A stretch of 64,000 nucleotides of DNA from DASUBV01 sp963725175. Its GTDB lineage: Bacteria; Actinomycetota; Actinomycetes; Streptosporangiales; Streptosporangiaceae. This document shows positions 44,039 to 53,632 of this stretch, one piece after another. The translations under genes and the position numbers were made by a program. Position 1 is the stretch's first letter. Every line of letters begins with the position of its first letter. Location: positions 3,286,001-3,350,000 of the forward strand of contig CAVRXH010000006.1 of assembly GCA_963725175.1 (NCBI GenBank), read 5' to 3'. The notes beneath the pieces are model-generated. The model saw nothing but the letters and a program-made list of their open reading frames with translations. It was not told the origin of the DNA and searched no databases.

Positions 44039-44056
44039 AGCTGAGGCGTCAGCACT

Positions 44057-44096
44057 GAAGTGACCGCCCGCATTTCCTCGCGCGGGCGGTCACTTC
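44057..44096 (+). terminator. Strong hairpin terminator
   Basis: GAAGTGACCGCCCGC (44057-44071) pairs perfectly with GCGGGCGGTCACTTC (44082-44096) around a 10-base loop. It lies 18 bases after the propeller gene and 39 before the convergent phosphoesterase gene's end. There is no T-run, so it may work in both directions as an actinomycete-type terminator. Confidence 0.7.
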
Positions 44097-44134
44097 GGCC
44101 GGGAACCATCGGCGGCCGCCTTCTGCACAGCCAA

Positions 44135-44932
44135 TTAATTGGAGAAAACGAGCCTCTCGGCGTCGGCCGTCTTCGCTTCCGGGCTGGGCGGCTGGCGCAG
44201 GAGCTTCAGGTAGGCATCACCGGGGTAGCCAGTCGCGGCGACCATGGCCTCGGCCTTGTCCAGGTCATACGGGGTCGTCACGAGCCGAACCTCGTCGGAC
44301 AAGAGCGCCCACCGCGCCCCGGGCGCCGCCGCATATGGCAGGCCGACGCTGCCCGCTCCGGCGATCTGCTTGCCCACGGCGTCGCGCCGGTACTGCACAT
44401 GGCTGTGGCCGTGAATCACCACCGCCTCGTCAACCCCGGCAGTCGCCGCGCGCAGCCGGTCGTCCCCGGTCAGCGTCGTCAGCAGCTCGACGTCGCTACG
44501 CGGGCTGCCATGGCACATCCGCAGGCCCCCCGCCAGCGGGTGGATCGCCCTGAGCCCGCCGGGCCACGAGCCGATCGTGGCCAGCCCGGCGTCGCCGTGC
44601 GCGGCGACGAGGAACTCGTCAACATCGCGCGCAATGGGTCGGACGCCGCTGGCGAACTCCAGAACCAGGCGCTCGCCGTTCCCGGCCAGGTGGAACACGG
44701 GGATCTTCAGGTCCGCGCATCGTTCGAGGACGCCGAGCGGGTCGGGTCCCGTCGTCGTGCAGCCGAGAAACGCCACGGAGCCGGCCTGGGCAAACTCCTC
44801 GGATGCCAGGACGGCGTCCAGGGCCGCCGTATTGCCGTGCACGTCGGCGAGGCAGGCCAGCGCCGCCCCGCCGACGGCGATCTGGTCCACGCGCCTCGGC
44901 GCGCTGCGCCGTATCTCTTCGGGGCTCTCCAC
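44135..44932 (-). CDS. Calcineurin-like phosphoesterase with altered metal motif
   Basis: The 265-residue product has the fold markers LADVHGN (metal site 1), GNGE, CHGSP and HGHSH. The second motif, usually G-D-x-x-x-x-G-P-x-P, reads GCTTTGPDP, so the bridging aspartate is replaced by cysteine. That residue normally holds both metals, so activity may be lost or changed. AGAGGAAC before GTG 44932 sets the start; the longer upstream extension is proline/arginine noise. It might act on cyclic nucleotides or phosphoproteins if active. Confidence 0.7.
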   Translation of the reverse strand: MESPEEIRRSAPRRVDQIAVGGAALACLADVHGNTAALDAVLASEEFAQAGSVAFLGCTTTGPDPLGVLERCADLKIPVFHLAGNGERLVLEFASGVRPIARDVDEFLVAAHGDAGLATIGSWPGGLRAIHPLAGGLRMCHGSPRSDVELLTTLTGDDRLRAATAGVDEAVVIHGHSHVQYRRDAVGKQIAGAGSVGLPYAAAPGARWALLSDEVRLVTTPYDLDKAEAMVAATGYPGDAYLKLLRQPPSPEAKTADAERLVFSN

Positions 44933-45101
44933 TGTTCCTCTTCTCCAGCTGGGGCCAGGTGACAGACAGACCCGGACATCTTTCCAGCAAGGAGACCCTG
45001 ACCCATACCGGCTGGCAGGCCATGCGCCGGGGCAGCAGGACGTGGCGGCGGGGTGCCGGCGAAGATCGAAGCCGGCACCCCGCGGGGCCACAAGAGCCGG
45101 T

Positions 45102-46592
45102 TTACCAGCCGATGGCTACCTGTACGTACTGGGCGTTGGTGCTGTTGAAGTCGGAGGACTGGCCGTTGACGTCGTCGTAGGCGAAGCCGTACTGGAGGCC
45201 GTTGACGGCGACGGAGTGCCAGAACCAGGAGTAGTAGTTGAACGGGGCGGTCTTGTAGTAGTCAGACGGCGTGTTCTGCACCGTCGTGGAGTCCTGCGCG
45301 ACGCCGCGGTTCAGGGCCGCGCACAGGGTCGGGTCGCTGCTGAGGTTCGGGCTTCCGCCGCCAGAGCATCCGAAGACCTCCTGCGTGGTCTCGGTCGCCC
45401 CCACCGACGACGCATAGGACGTCATGTAACTGGCGTCCGCTCCGCCCGGCTGGAAGGCCGCGACATCGCCGGGCGCCGGGATGGCATACGGCGCGTCGAC
45501 GGTGGCGAGCTGCTGGAACGGCGCGGGCATCGCGTTCTCGAACTGGGAGAACAGGGCTGTCCTGGTCTCGGCGAACACCTGGTCGTCCTCCCCCACCACG
45601 GTGTCGGTGTTGTTGGAGTTATGCAGGTGAATCGCCAGCGGCAGCCGGAACGCATCCACCCGTGAGGTGTCGGCGTTGATCGTCGTGCCGCTGGAGTTCA
45701 GCTCGATGAAGTCGTTGTACGAGCTATTGGTCGATCCGAGGTAGAAGTAGATCCGGCAGGCGGTGCACGAGGTCATCTCGTAGTAGGGAGACTGCGCGAT
45801 GGATTCCTCGACGCCGTTGACGTCCCAGTAGACCTCGCTGTCGGGATACTGGCCGTTGGTGGCGTTGATGAAGTCGAACTCGATGGCGTTCGTCGCGGTG
45901 GGGATGCTGCTGGTGTTGCCCCAGAACGAGGACGGGAAGCCGCCGTACCCGCTGCCGCTGCCGCCGCTCGTGGCGAACGTCAGGTAGTGGATGTTCCAGC
46001 CGGGGTTGTCCTGATCGACGGTCAGCGTCTGCTGGCCGGCCGGCAGCGTCACGCTGGCCGTCACCGTCGTCCACGTCTGCCAGCTGCCCGTCGCCGGGGC
46101 GGTGATGTTGCCGGAGATGTTGGTGCCGGAAGAGTTGGCGATGTGCAGGGCGTCGGTCACCGCGCTGAGGGCCGCCAGCCGGAAGCTCACGGCGTAGGTG
46201 CCCGCCGTGGCCACGTTCACGGTGTACTTGAACCACTGCCCGCTGGCCGTCCAGCCCAGGTCATAGCCGCAGCCGGTATCGGAGCACGCCTCCAGGTCGA
46301 CCCCGTCCGACCGGTAGCTGTTCGCCGTGCCGTTGACCGACGTGACGTTGTAGGCCACCCCCTGGCCGCCTGTGTCATAGTTTGCCGCCTGCACCGTGCC
46401 CGGCACCGGCGCCGCCGTCCCGCCGTAGGGCGCATCGGCGGCACCGTAGGCCGCGGAACGCACGCCGCCTACCAGCGTCAGAGCGGCCACGGCGACGGCC
46501 GCGGCCCCTAGGGCCAGCGGAGCGGTGGCGCGGGTCCGGCGTGCTCGTGCGCGCCGGAGCCCGGCTAACCGAGGCGGATGGACTAGTCCCAT
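45102..46592 (-). CDS. Secreted CBM6-GH64-type beta-1,3-glucanase
   Basis: The product has 496 residues. A signal segment (ATAPLALGAAAVAVAALTLV) is followed by a CBM6-like module at about 60-195 (VQAANYDTGGQGVAYNVTSV, DLGWTASGQWFKYTVNVATA). The rest resembles GH64 laminaripentaose-producing glucanases: NAIEFDFINA, DAFRLPLAIHLH, FNYYSWFWHSVAVNGLQYGF and the terminal YVQVAIGW. It should cut beta-1,3-glucans such as fungal wall polymers outside the cell. AGAGGAG before ATG 46592 gives the start. Confidence 0.78.
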   Translation of the reverse strand: MGLVHPPRLAGLRRARARRTRATAPLALGAAAVAVAALTLVGGVRSAAYGAADAPYGGTAAPVPGTVQAANYDTGGQGVAYNVTSVNGTANSYRSDGVDLEACSDTGCGYDLGWTASGQWFKYTVNVATAGTYAVSFRLAALSAVTDALHIANSSGTNISGNITAPATGSWQTWTTVTASVTLPAGQQTLTVDQDNPGWNIHYLTFATSGGSGSGYGGFPSSFWGNTSSIPTATNAIEFDFINATNGQYPDSEVYWDVNGVEESIAQSPYYEMTSCTACRIYFYLGSTNSSYNDFIELNSSGTTINADTSRVDAFRLPLAIHLHNSNNTDTVVGEDDQVFAETRTALFSQFENAMPAPFQQLATVDAPYAIPAPGDVAAFQPGGADASYMTSYASSVGATETTQEVFGCSGGGSPNLSSDPTLCAALNRGVAQDSTTVQNTPSDYYKTAPFNYYSWFWHSVAVNGLQYGFAYDDVNGQSSDFNSTNAQYVQVAIGW

Positions 46593-46825
46593 TTTTCTTG
46601 CTCCTCTTCTCGTTACCTGGCCAGGCGGGATTGCCGGGCGCAGGCGCGTCGCATGGGTCAAGAGCTATCGAGAAGAACGGCGCCGTGCCGGCCGGCGCTC
46701 GCGAAGGTAATACGAGACTTATTCTAAGACGTGATTTAAACAGCGTCCTGCGGGCTCGTCAAGAGAGCAGGGAAGGGGAAGAGTCCTGGTCGCGCCGTGA
46801 CCGCGAATCGCTAGGGAGGTAGCCC

Positions 46826-48196
46826 GTGGACGGCTCCCCGGTTCTGACCCGGCAGCATCGCGACAACCTGGAGCGGATCCGGCACCGTGAGGACGCCGCC
46901 TTCCAGGCCCGCATACCGAAATCGCTCGCCCTGGGGGCCACGGCTCGGCAGGTCATGCCGGCCGGGGTGCCGATGGCGTGGATGGCCGGCTTTTACCGGA
47001 CGCCGCCGTTGTGGATTTCGCACGGCAGCGGAGCGACATTCACCGATGTCGACGGCAATGGCTACATCGACTTCAACGTGTGCGACATGTCGGCGATACT
47101 CGGCTACGCGCACCCGCGGCTGGCCGAGGCGATCACCGCCCAGGCCACGCGAGGCGTGCAGTTCTTCCTGCCCGCCGAGCCCGCCCTGGCGGTGTGCGAG
47201 CAGCTCAGCCTGCGCTTCGGGCTGCCGCAATGGCAGATCACGCTCTCCGCGTCCGCGGCCAACACGGAGGCACTGCGGATCGCCAGGGTCGCGACCGGGC
47301 GTCAGGGAGTCCTGCTGTTCGCCGGCAAGTACCACGGCATGCTCGACGAGACGCTGTGGTCCAGTAACGGCACCGGGCTGGTGCCGGACGAAATGGGCGT
47401 CGGCACGACCCCGCCGCCCGGCCAGGCGGTGGTTGACTTCAACGACCTGGAAGCGGCCGAGCGGGTCCTGCGGCAGGAGAAGACAGCCGCCGTGCTCATC
47501 GAGGGCGTGCTGACCAACTGCGGCACGGTGCTGCCGGAGCCGGGCTTCCTGACCGGGCTCCGCGAGGCGTGCACCAGGCACGGCACGCTGCTGGTGATGG
47601 ACGAGACGCACACCCAGTTCGACGTGTACGGCGGCGCGGTCGCTCGTTACGGCATGTCGCCTGACATCGTCACGGGCGGGAAGGGCATCGCCGGCGGGAT
47701 CCCGATCGGCGCCTACGGCATGACGACGGAGCTGGCCGACCTGCTTGACTCGAACGTCGCCGACGAGACCGGCCAGCAGGAGGGCCTTGCCCTGGGCGGC
47801 ACGCTGTTCGCGAACGCGCTGTCGCTGGCGTGCGCCGAGGTTGTCCTGAACGAGCTGATGCGCCCGGCCGATTACGACCGGATGATCGCGCTGGGTGGCC
47901 GCCTGGCGGACGGCATCGAGGCGGCCGCGCGGGAGCACGGACTTGGCTGGCGCGCTCACCGGTTCGGCGCGCGGACCGGCTACTGCCTGCTGCCAGAGCT
48001 CCCGCGAACGGCACGCGAGGCCTACCTCAGCATCGACTCGTCGTTCATCGACACCCGGCGGGCGTACTTCGCCAACCGCGGCGTGTGGGACGCCATTTCC
48101 TCGGCCGGCCCGCACCCTGGCTTCGCCCATCAGGACAGCGACATCGACGCTTACCTCGGCATCCTCGACGACTTCCTTGACGAGCTCTGCGCCTAG
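46826..48196 (+). CDS. Class III aminotransferase / aminomutase-like PLP enzyme
   Basis: The 456-residue product is close in layout to glutamate-1-semialdehyde aminomutases: FTDVDGNGYIDFNVCDMSAI, then AANTEALRIARVATGR, MDETHTQFDV and the PLP-lysine region DIVTGGKGIAGGIPIGAYG. It would move an amino group on a specialised-metabolite precursor. GGGAGG lies 7 bases before GTG 46826. It is the first gene of the locus that continues with a carbamoyltransferase relic, a diiron oxygenase and a sulfotransferase relic. Confidence 0.88.
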   Translation: MDGSPVLTRQHRDNLERIRHREDAAFQARIPKSLALGATARQVMPAGVPMAWMAGFYRTPPLWISHGSGATFTDVDGNGYIDFNVCDMSAILGYAHPRLAEAITAQATRGVQFFLPAEPALAVCEQLSLRFGLPQWQITLSASAANTEALRIARVATGRQGVLLFAGKYHGMLDETLWSSNGTGLVPDEMGVGTTPPPGQAVVDFNDLEAAERVLRQEKTAAVLIEGVLTNCGTVLPEPGFLTGLREACTRHGTLLVMDETHTQFDVYGGAVARYGMSPDIVTGGKGIAGGIPIGAYGMTTELADLLDSNVADETGQQEGLALGGTLFANALSLACAEVVLNELMRPADYDRMIALGGRLADGIEAAAREHGLGWRAHRFGARTGYCLLPELPRTAREAYLSIDSSFIDTRRAYFANRGVWDAISSAGPHPGFAHQDSDIDAYLGILDDFLDELCA

Positions 48197-48298
48197 CGCC
48201 GCTGCCTGGGGAGCCGGCCCGGCGGACCAGCAGCGTTGTTGTCTTAGGTTGCGGTCGCGCGGTAACGGTAGGAGAGTCGATCGAGACCGTGGATCGGA

Positions 48299-49360
48299 GT
48301 GCGTATGGCGTCAGGCCAGTCAGCCGGTGACGTCGACGCCGACATGTTAACTGTTGGCCTGAAGCTGACACATGACGGTGGCGTAGCGGCGATCCGCGAT
48401 GGGGAGCTGCTCTTCTCGACAGAAATTGAGAAGCTCGACAACCGTCTCCGGTATACCGCTCTCCCGGCCGGCGATCTCATCATTCGGGTCCTCGGGACAA
48501 CGGGATCTCGCTCGACGATGTCGGCTGTTTCGTTGTCGACGGGTGGGACGGCGCTATGGCATCGTCCGTGGCCCTCGACGGCAGGGAGATCACGCTTAAC
48601 GGCTATGCTGAGCCGACCGCCGGGGAGGTGCTTCTCCGGCAGGCGGTACGGGCACTCTCAGCATCGCGGGGCGTGAGGTGAGCTACACCAGCTACCCGCA
48701 CATCGCCGGTCATATGTACTCGGCGCCCGCGACGCTGCCTGCCGGTGCGGACGAGCCGTGCGTCGTCCTGGTCTGGGATGGCGGGCTCTTTCCGCGGCTC
48801 TACGCGGGACAGAGCGACGGCAGTGTGCGCGCCCTCGGTCCGGTGGGCCACCTGATCGGCCACTGCTACGCCATGGCGGTAGCCCTGGGAAAGCGCGACG
48901 GGCCCGCGCCCTCGGCGGGCGGAGCATCATCGCCGCCGCCACCGACCGGGCCACGAAGCAGTTGCTCAACGACATGAAGGAGCGTGAGCACTACCGGCCG
49001 GTGGCGCCGATCTGCCTTGAGGAGTTCGCTCCGGACATATTCAGTCCGGGCACGCCAGACCCGTACATGCTGTTCGACCACGACGTCCGGGCTGAGTGGC
49101 GAGAGCGCATTCCCGCTGTTGTCCACCTCGACGGGACGGCGCGCTTACAAACGGTGCCGCGAGACGCGGACCCGACGATCCGCTCCGTCCTCGAGGCCTA
49201 CCACGCCATCAGCGGCATCCCGGTGCTCTGCAACACTAGTGCGAACCGGAAGGGAAGCGGATTCTTCCCCGACGTCCGCTCCGCACTCGAGTGGGGCAAG
49301 GTCAGCTACGTCTGGTCCGGCGGGATGCTCTACCAGAAGCAGGCATCCGATGATCAGTGA
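48299..49360 (+). pseudogene. Carbamoyltransferase (NodU/CmcH type), degraded
   Basis: Four pieces in different frames make a recognisable protein. Piece 1 is VGLKLTHDGGVAAIRDGELL. After a shift at about 48495 comes DDVGCFVVDGWDGAMASSVA. After a second at about 48640 comes REVSYTSYPHIAGHMYSA and GHLIGHCYAMAVALG. After a third at about 48900 comes GRSIIAAATD, EREHYRPVAPICLEEFAP, TPDPYMLFDH and IPVLCNTSANRKGSGFFPDV. About 200 residues of the centre are missing compared with the family's usual length near 550. It would have carbamoylated a hydroxyl group. Confidence 0.8.
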
Positions 49361-50318
49361 CGAGGCGGCCGCCTTCCGGAAATGGTACGAGCGGGCCGGG
49401 GTCCGGCAGACGCCGCGGCGGTGCCTGCCAGCGGATGACGACCTGTCCGGCTATGCGTTCTTCCCGCGCCACCTGATCCCGCACATGAAGCATCCGGCGG
49501 TGACGGCGGACCCGAACCTGGCGCGGTATCTCGAAGCCCAGTACCTGTTCCAGTGGCTGAACTTCACCGCCCACTTCGAGGTAAGCGTCGTCAACCGTGC
49601 CACCCACATGATCGCGACGGAGCGCTCGGGCGTGTCCTGCCCGCCCGATATGCGGCAGGCGGCCTTCCAGATCTATGTCGATGAGGGTTACCACTCCCTG
49701 TACAGCCTGGACATGGTGCGGCAGCTGGAGGAGCGCACGCGGATCAGCGCGGTGCCCTATGACTTCGACGAGTACCTCGGGAACCTCGACGGCGTGGGGG
49801 CTGAGCACACCGGCTACGAGAAGCTGGTCCGGCTGCTTCAGGTCGTGACGTTCGAGACCCTGGTGACCGGGATTCTCCTCGATGTGCCGACCGATCCCAC
49901 CGTCATCCCGGCGGTCCGTCAGATGGTGAAGGACCACGCCATTGACGAAGGCAGGCATCACAGCTACTTCGCGGCATTCTTCCGGAGGCTCTGGGGCGGA
50001 TTCACCCCCGGCGAGCGCCAGATGGTCGCTAGCTGGCTCCCTGACCTCATTCTCCAGTCGCTGCAGCCAGCGACCAAGCCGACCAGCAACGCGCTCCGGG
50101 CGGTCGGCATGAGCGAGGACAGCGTTCGGCAGATCGTCTCGGAGTCCTTCACCGGTGCGTCCGTCATCGAGGGCATCCGGCGGGCATCGGTCAACACGGT
50201 GAGACTCTTCCAGTCGGTGGGCATCCTCGACACGGAAGAGGGATACGACGCGTTCGCGCGCGTCGGCCTGGCACCGTCGAAAGATGCGGCAGTGTCGCAG
50301 GGTGAGGCGGTTTGGTGA
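49350..50318 (+). CDS. AurF-like diiron oxygenase
   Basis: The 322-residue product is helical with ferritin-like metal motifs: YLEAQYLFQWLNFTAHFE, YVDEGYHSLYSLD (E-x2-H), FETLVTG and AIDEGRHHSYFAAFF (E-x2-H). This layout matches AurF-type N-oxygenases, which oxidise amines stepwise with O2. The start ATG 49350 overlaps the end of the carbamoyltransferase relic and its stop overlaps the sulfotransferase start, so the locus was one operon. The frame is intact while both neighbours are broken. The substrate is unknown; an amine made by the upstream aminotransferase is a reasonable guess. Confidence 0.82.
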   Translation: MISDEAAAFRKWYERAGVRQTPRRCLPADDDLSGYAFFPRHLIPHMKHPAVTADPNLARYLEAQYLFQWLNFTAHFEVSVVNRATHMIATERSGVSCPPDMRQAAFQIYVDEGYHSLYSLDMVRQLEERTRISAVPYDFDEYLGNLDGVGAEHTGYEKLVRLLQVVTFETLVTGILLDVPTDPTVIPAVRQMVKDHAIDEGRHHSYFAAFFRRLWGGFTPGERQMVASWLPDLILQSLQPATKPTSNALRAVGMSEDSVRQIVSESFTGASVIEGIRRASVNTVRLFQSVGILDTEEGYDAFARVGLAPSKDAAVSQGEAVW

Positions 50319-51220
50319 GCAATCCGGCCCGTGTGGTCGTGGTTGCGCCGCAGAAGTCGGGAACCCACCTCGTCCAGGAGGTCTTCATCGAGCTCGGCTA
50401 CGCCTCGGTGGGCTCCGTCAAGCAGAACGAGCGGAATACCCCGCGCTTCGATCGCGATACCCGCCTGTCGATCGCGAAGGTCATCTATGACGACGCCTCC
50501 TTCGCCCGGTGCGAGTCGGCGAGCGAGGATGAGCTAGAGAAGCTGACCGACTGGGCCTGGCTCGGAATGCTCTACGGCTGGTACCAGCGTTTCGGTCAGC
50601 CTGTGCTCGGCCGGTACGGTGCCAGCCTGCACCAGGACCCGTCGGCCATCATCTCCGCCGAGAGCTTCTACTCCTCCCCGTTCGCCGCTACGCCGCCGCG
50701 CATCGCCTGGTACTGGCATCAGCTCGTGCCGGGTGAGTTCGACGGGCAGTTCACCAACGAGTGGCATGCGGGCGATGGCCCGCCGGTCCTGCTCAACGTG
50801 AGAGATCCTCGCGACTGCCTGGTCTCCATCATCAAACTTCATGGAGGGCAAGACCGCTTACGGGTTCGGGCTTTTCTCCGAGCGCCAGATCTTCAACCGC
50901 ATCCTGAGCACCTGCGACACCTGGGACCAGAAGATCGAGACGGCGCTCACCGACCCGCATTTCCCGGAGCGACCGAATTCAAGGACATCGTCTGGCCATG
51001 GCGCCACCCCGACGTGCTGTCGGTGCGCTATGAGGACCTAGTCGGTCCCCAGGGCGGGGGCACGGCTGGCTTACAGCTCGACGCCGTCAAGCGCATCCTG
51101 GAGCACGGGCCGCCTTCGCGGAGCGCCACGCCAGCATCCTGGAGATCTTCGGGTACGAACCCTGAATCCGCTGCCAGCTCACCACAGAGTCCCATTCGGG
51201 CTGGCGTGCCGCGGTGGCTC
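50315..51220 (+). pseudogene. Sulfotransferase, degraded
   Basis: The first 175 residues are clear: the PAPS-binding loop VVAPQKSGTHLVQEVF and the 3'-phosphate motif LLNVRDPRDCLVSIIKLH. At about 50845 the frame shifts to YGFGLFSERQIFNRILST and TWDQKIETALTDPHFP, then at about 50975 back to TEFKDIVWPWRHPDVLSVRY. Past 51100 further shifts and a stop interrupt the tail (HASILEIFGYEP, then SHSGWRAAV). The protein would have sulfated a metabolite. It begins at GTG 50315, overlapping the diiron gene by 4 bases. Confidence 0.75.
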
Positions 51221-51249
51221 GTCGTGCGCGTGCGCGGGCGCGGGCGGGG

Positions 51250-51456
51250 TTACCGGGCTGCCTTGCGGGCCGCCCGCACGCCTGCCGCGGCGAGCGCCAG
51301 ACCGGCGAGCGCGCAGATCGCGCCGATGACGGCCCAGATGTGATCGCCGTTCATGCCGCCTGACTGGCCGAGTAGGTCCAGGCCCTGCATGATCCACACA
51401 ACACCGGCGATGGCCAGTAGCAGACCGAGCACCAGCTGGAAGATCCAGCGCTTCAT
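51250..51456 (-). CDS. Small two-helix membrane protein
   Basis: The 68-residue product has two hydrophobic segments (FQLVLGLLLAIAGVVWIM and IWAVIGAICALAGLALAAAG) and a basic C-terminus. GGGAG lies a few bases before ATG 51456. It overlaps no other gene except perhaps the extreme tail of the sulfotransferase relic. It resembles small uncharacterised actinomycete membrane proteins; function unknown. Confidence 0.65.
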   Translation of the reverse strand: MKRWIFQLVLGLLLAIAGVVWIMQGLDLLGQSGGMNGDHIWAVIGAICALAGLALAAAGVRAARKAAR

Positions 51457-51653
51457 TCATAACTCCCGCTGCTGAGGGGCGCCCCGGGTTTCCCGGCGCT
51501 CCGCGAGGCCTGAGAACTCGGACTGGTGCCGAGGCCTCGACCTGATTCACGAGAACGCTGGGCGAACGGTTCACCGTCGTCCGCTCCGGGCGGCGCGGGC
51601 ATGGCTGCCCCTGCCGCCCGGAGTGCCGGACGCCGGGCCGGTCAGGGTGGGCG

Positions 51654-52895
51654 TCAGCTCACGGGTTCGGCTGATACGGCATCGGCGGCCAGCATGACGG
51701 CCTGGCCGGGGACGATCTTCAGGTCGCCCAGGCTGCCCAGTGACCCGCTGCCGGTGCCGAAGCTGGTGGCGCCGGCACTGAAGGTGAACGCGTCGCCGGT
51801 GGTGTCCGCGTAGACGAAGGTGCCGGCCGGGTCGGCGACGACCAGCCCGCCCGATGATCCGGACGGCAGCGGCGCGGCCGCGTGCCAGCTGCCGCCAGCC
51901 AGGTCCCAGGAGTAGGACGATCCGAATACGGCGATCGCGTTCCCCGCACCGTCGATCGCGGTGGCCACCGAGCTGAAGGACTGGGTGGCCAGTACTGTCT
52001 GGCCGCTCCAGGCCCCGGAGGCGGACCGGGTCAGCACTCCGGTATGGCCCGTTACCGACCAGGCAACCGATGCCTGCCCGGCGTTGTTGAGGGCGACCTG
52101 TGAGGTCCCGCTCAGGAGGTAGTGGTTAGATCCGGCTCCAGAAGCCAGTTCGACCGGGGCGGAGAACCCGCCGGTGACGGTGCCGGAGATCGCCCAGAGG
52201 TTGTTGAGTCCTCCGTTGAACATGATGATGGCGCCACCGTTCGGGCTGACGGCCATGCTGATGTTATGCGCCTGGCCCTGGTCGCTTTCCGTCGACAGCG
52301 CCGTGCCCGGCCCCCAGCTGCTGCTGCCGGCAGGCAGAACCGCGTAGGTGACGTTGCCGGCGAACGCGACCCAGCCGGCGATGACGTTGCCGGAGCCATC
52401 CACGCCGAGGACGAGCCCGCCGTCGGAGATGTCCAGTTCGGTGCTGAGGGTTACCGGCGCAGTCCAGCTACCGCCGGCTGGCCGCACGGCGCCCTCGAGT
52501 ACGGTGCTGCAGGTAGTGCACGACGAGAACCCCCACAGCGCGACCATCTGCCCCGTCGGGGTGACGGTCACGGCCACGCGCTTCCCGGAGGAGGGCGCGT
52601 TGCCGCCCTGGCCCAGGTCCGTCGCCTGCCAGGTCTGCCCGTTCGGGCTGGTGCACACCTGGACATGTGTGGTGCCGTCGGAGGCCGTGAAAGTCCCGCC
52701 GACCGCCATGGCCCCGGCCTGGTTGACCGCCACCGCGCTGCCGCACGACCCCGGCAGCGCGACCGGCGACGACCACGAGGCCGCCAGCGCGGACAGCGCG
52801 GGCGAAGCCCCGAGCACGGCCAGGCCCGCCAGTGCCACCAGGGCACCTCGCGCGGTCCACCGTCCTAAACCTGCGTGCGATTGAGATTGCTGCAT
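51654..52895 (-). CDS. Secreted protein with propeller-like repeats
   Basis: The 413-residue product has a signal peptide (ALVALAGLAVLGASPALSAL, cleavage after ALA). The rest is beta-rich with loose repeats of about 50 residues containing x-x-W-x-x-P-V-x-L and A-V-x-x-x-G-x-x-x-A-x-W (SWTAPVTLSTELD, NVIAGWVAFAGN, AIAVFGSSYSWDL). This fits an extracellular propeller such as sialidase-like folds, without visible catalytic residues. AGGAGG precedes ATG 52895. Function unknown. Confidence 0.65.
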   Translation of the reverse strand: MQQSQSHAGLGRWTARGALVALAGLAVLGASPALSALAASWSSPVALPGSCGSAVAVNQAGAMAVGGTFTASDGTTHVQVCTSPNGQTWQATDLGQGGNAPSSGKRVAVTVTPTGQMVALWGFSSCTTCSTVLEGAVRPAGGSWTAPVTLSTELDISDGGLVLGVDGSGNVIAGWVAFAGNVTYAVLPAGSSSWGPGTALSTESDQGQAHNISMAVSPNGGAIIMFNGGLNNLWAISGTVTGGFSAPVELASGAGSNHYLLSGTSQVALNNAGQASVAWSVTGHTGVLTRSASGAWSGQTVLATQSFSSVATAIDGAGNAIAVFGSSYSWDLAGGSWHAAAPLPSGSSGGLVVADPAGTFVYADTTGDAFTFSAGATSFGTGSGSLGSLGDLKIVPGQAVMLAADAVSAEPVS

Positions 52896-53632
52896 GACGT
52901 CCTCCTGGTGTCTGAGATCGCTGGCCGCGCACGACCCCAGCTCATAGGGGAAGGCACAGTGGATGCTCGTCGCTCACCACGTGGCGCCTCCCCGCTACCC
53001 CGCTCGGGCCGTAGCGGCAGTCACATCCCGGCGGCAGCGCGCACTGCGGTAGTTCGGATGGCCCGCCGCCTGGACACCTTCTGTCACGGACCGGTCACCC
53101 GGATGGTTCACGCCCGGCGGTGAATACAAGACGAACTTCACGGCAGGCGGTCACGCGGCGAACACGTCTCACCCAGCCTGAGGACCTAGGCGGCCCGCCC
53201 ATGCCGGCTGCCTAGGTCCCGGTGCGCGGCCTGCCGCGCCTCGCTGTCGCGGAGCTAGCTGGAGATGGATGCCGTGGCTGTGGCAGAGCCGCATGGCCAG
53301 GATGGCCAGCATGGCGATCGGCCACCTGAGAACGGCAGCTGCGTCGCTAACTGCCAGGGCCCGGAGCAGCGTTATCGCTTGCTGTTGTTCCACCGTTGTA
53401 CGGCAGTCACTGTTCGTGCCGTTCGCTGTGCGCGTTGTTTTCGTGAGAGACTTGAATTACTCAGCGCGCTGGGGTCTGTCCGGACCTAGCATCCCTCGCC
53501 GCCCTGACTCTCACTGAGAGTAGGCGAGGCATTGAGCAAGATCACGGGCATTTTCCTACCGGAACTGGTCCCGGCCCAGCTTGCGGTTGCTCTGCTCTGG
53601 CCGGTGCGGCATCGCTGTCCTGGGTTCCGCTG
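52896..53632. other. Long intergenic region upstream of ftsH
   Basis: Between the divergent secreted-protein and ftsH genes I see no gene with protein-like character; the frame 53169-53393 on the minus strand was considered and rejected. A less GC-rich patch near 53425-53465 may hold the ftsH promoter. The palindrome 53507-53521 is the only clear site. Confidence 0.5.
53507..53521. promoter_or_regulatory. Palindrome ACTCTCA-C-TGAGAGT upstream of ftsH
   Basis: A perfect 7+7 inverted repeat with one central base, flanked by a second nested pair (CCTCGCC before and GGCGAGG after). It lies 112 bases before the ftsH start. It could be a heat-shock-type operator or a leader hairpin; it does not match CIRCE or the HspR site exactly. 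Confidence 0.5.

Noticed and set aside
53169..53393. Minus-strand ORF with a hydrophobic segment upstream of ftsH
   Set aside because: The first third could be a short membrane helix, but the tail is low-complexity Gly/Ala/Arg/Pro and no ribosome-binding site is present.
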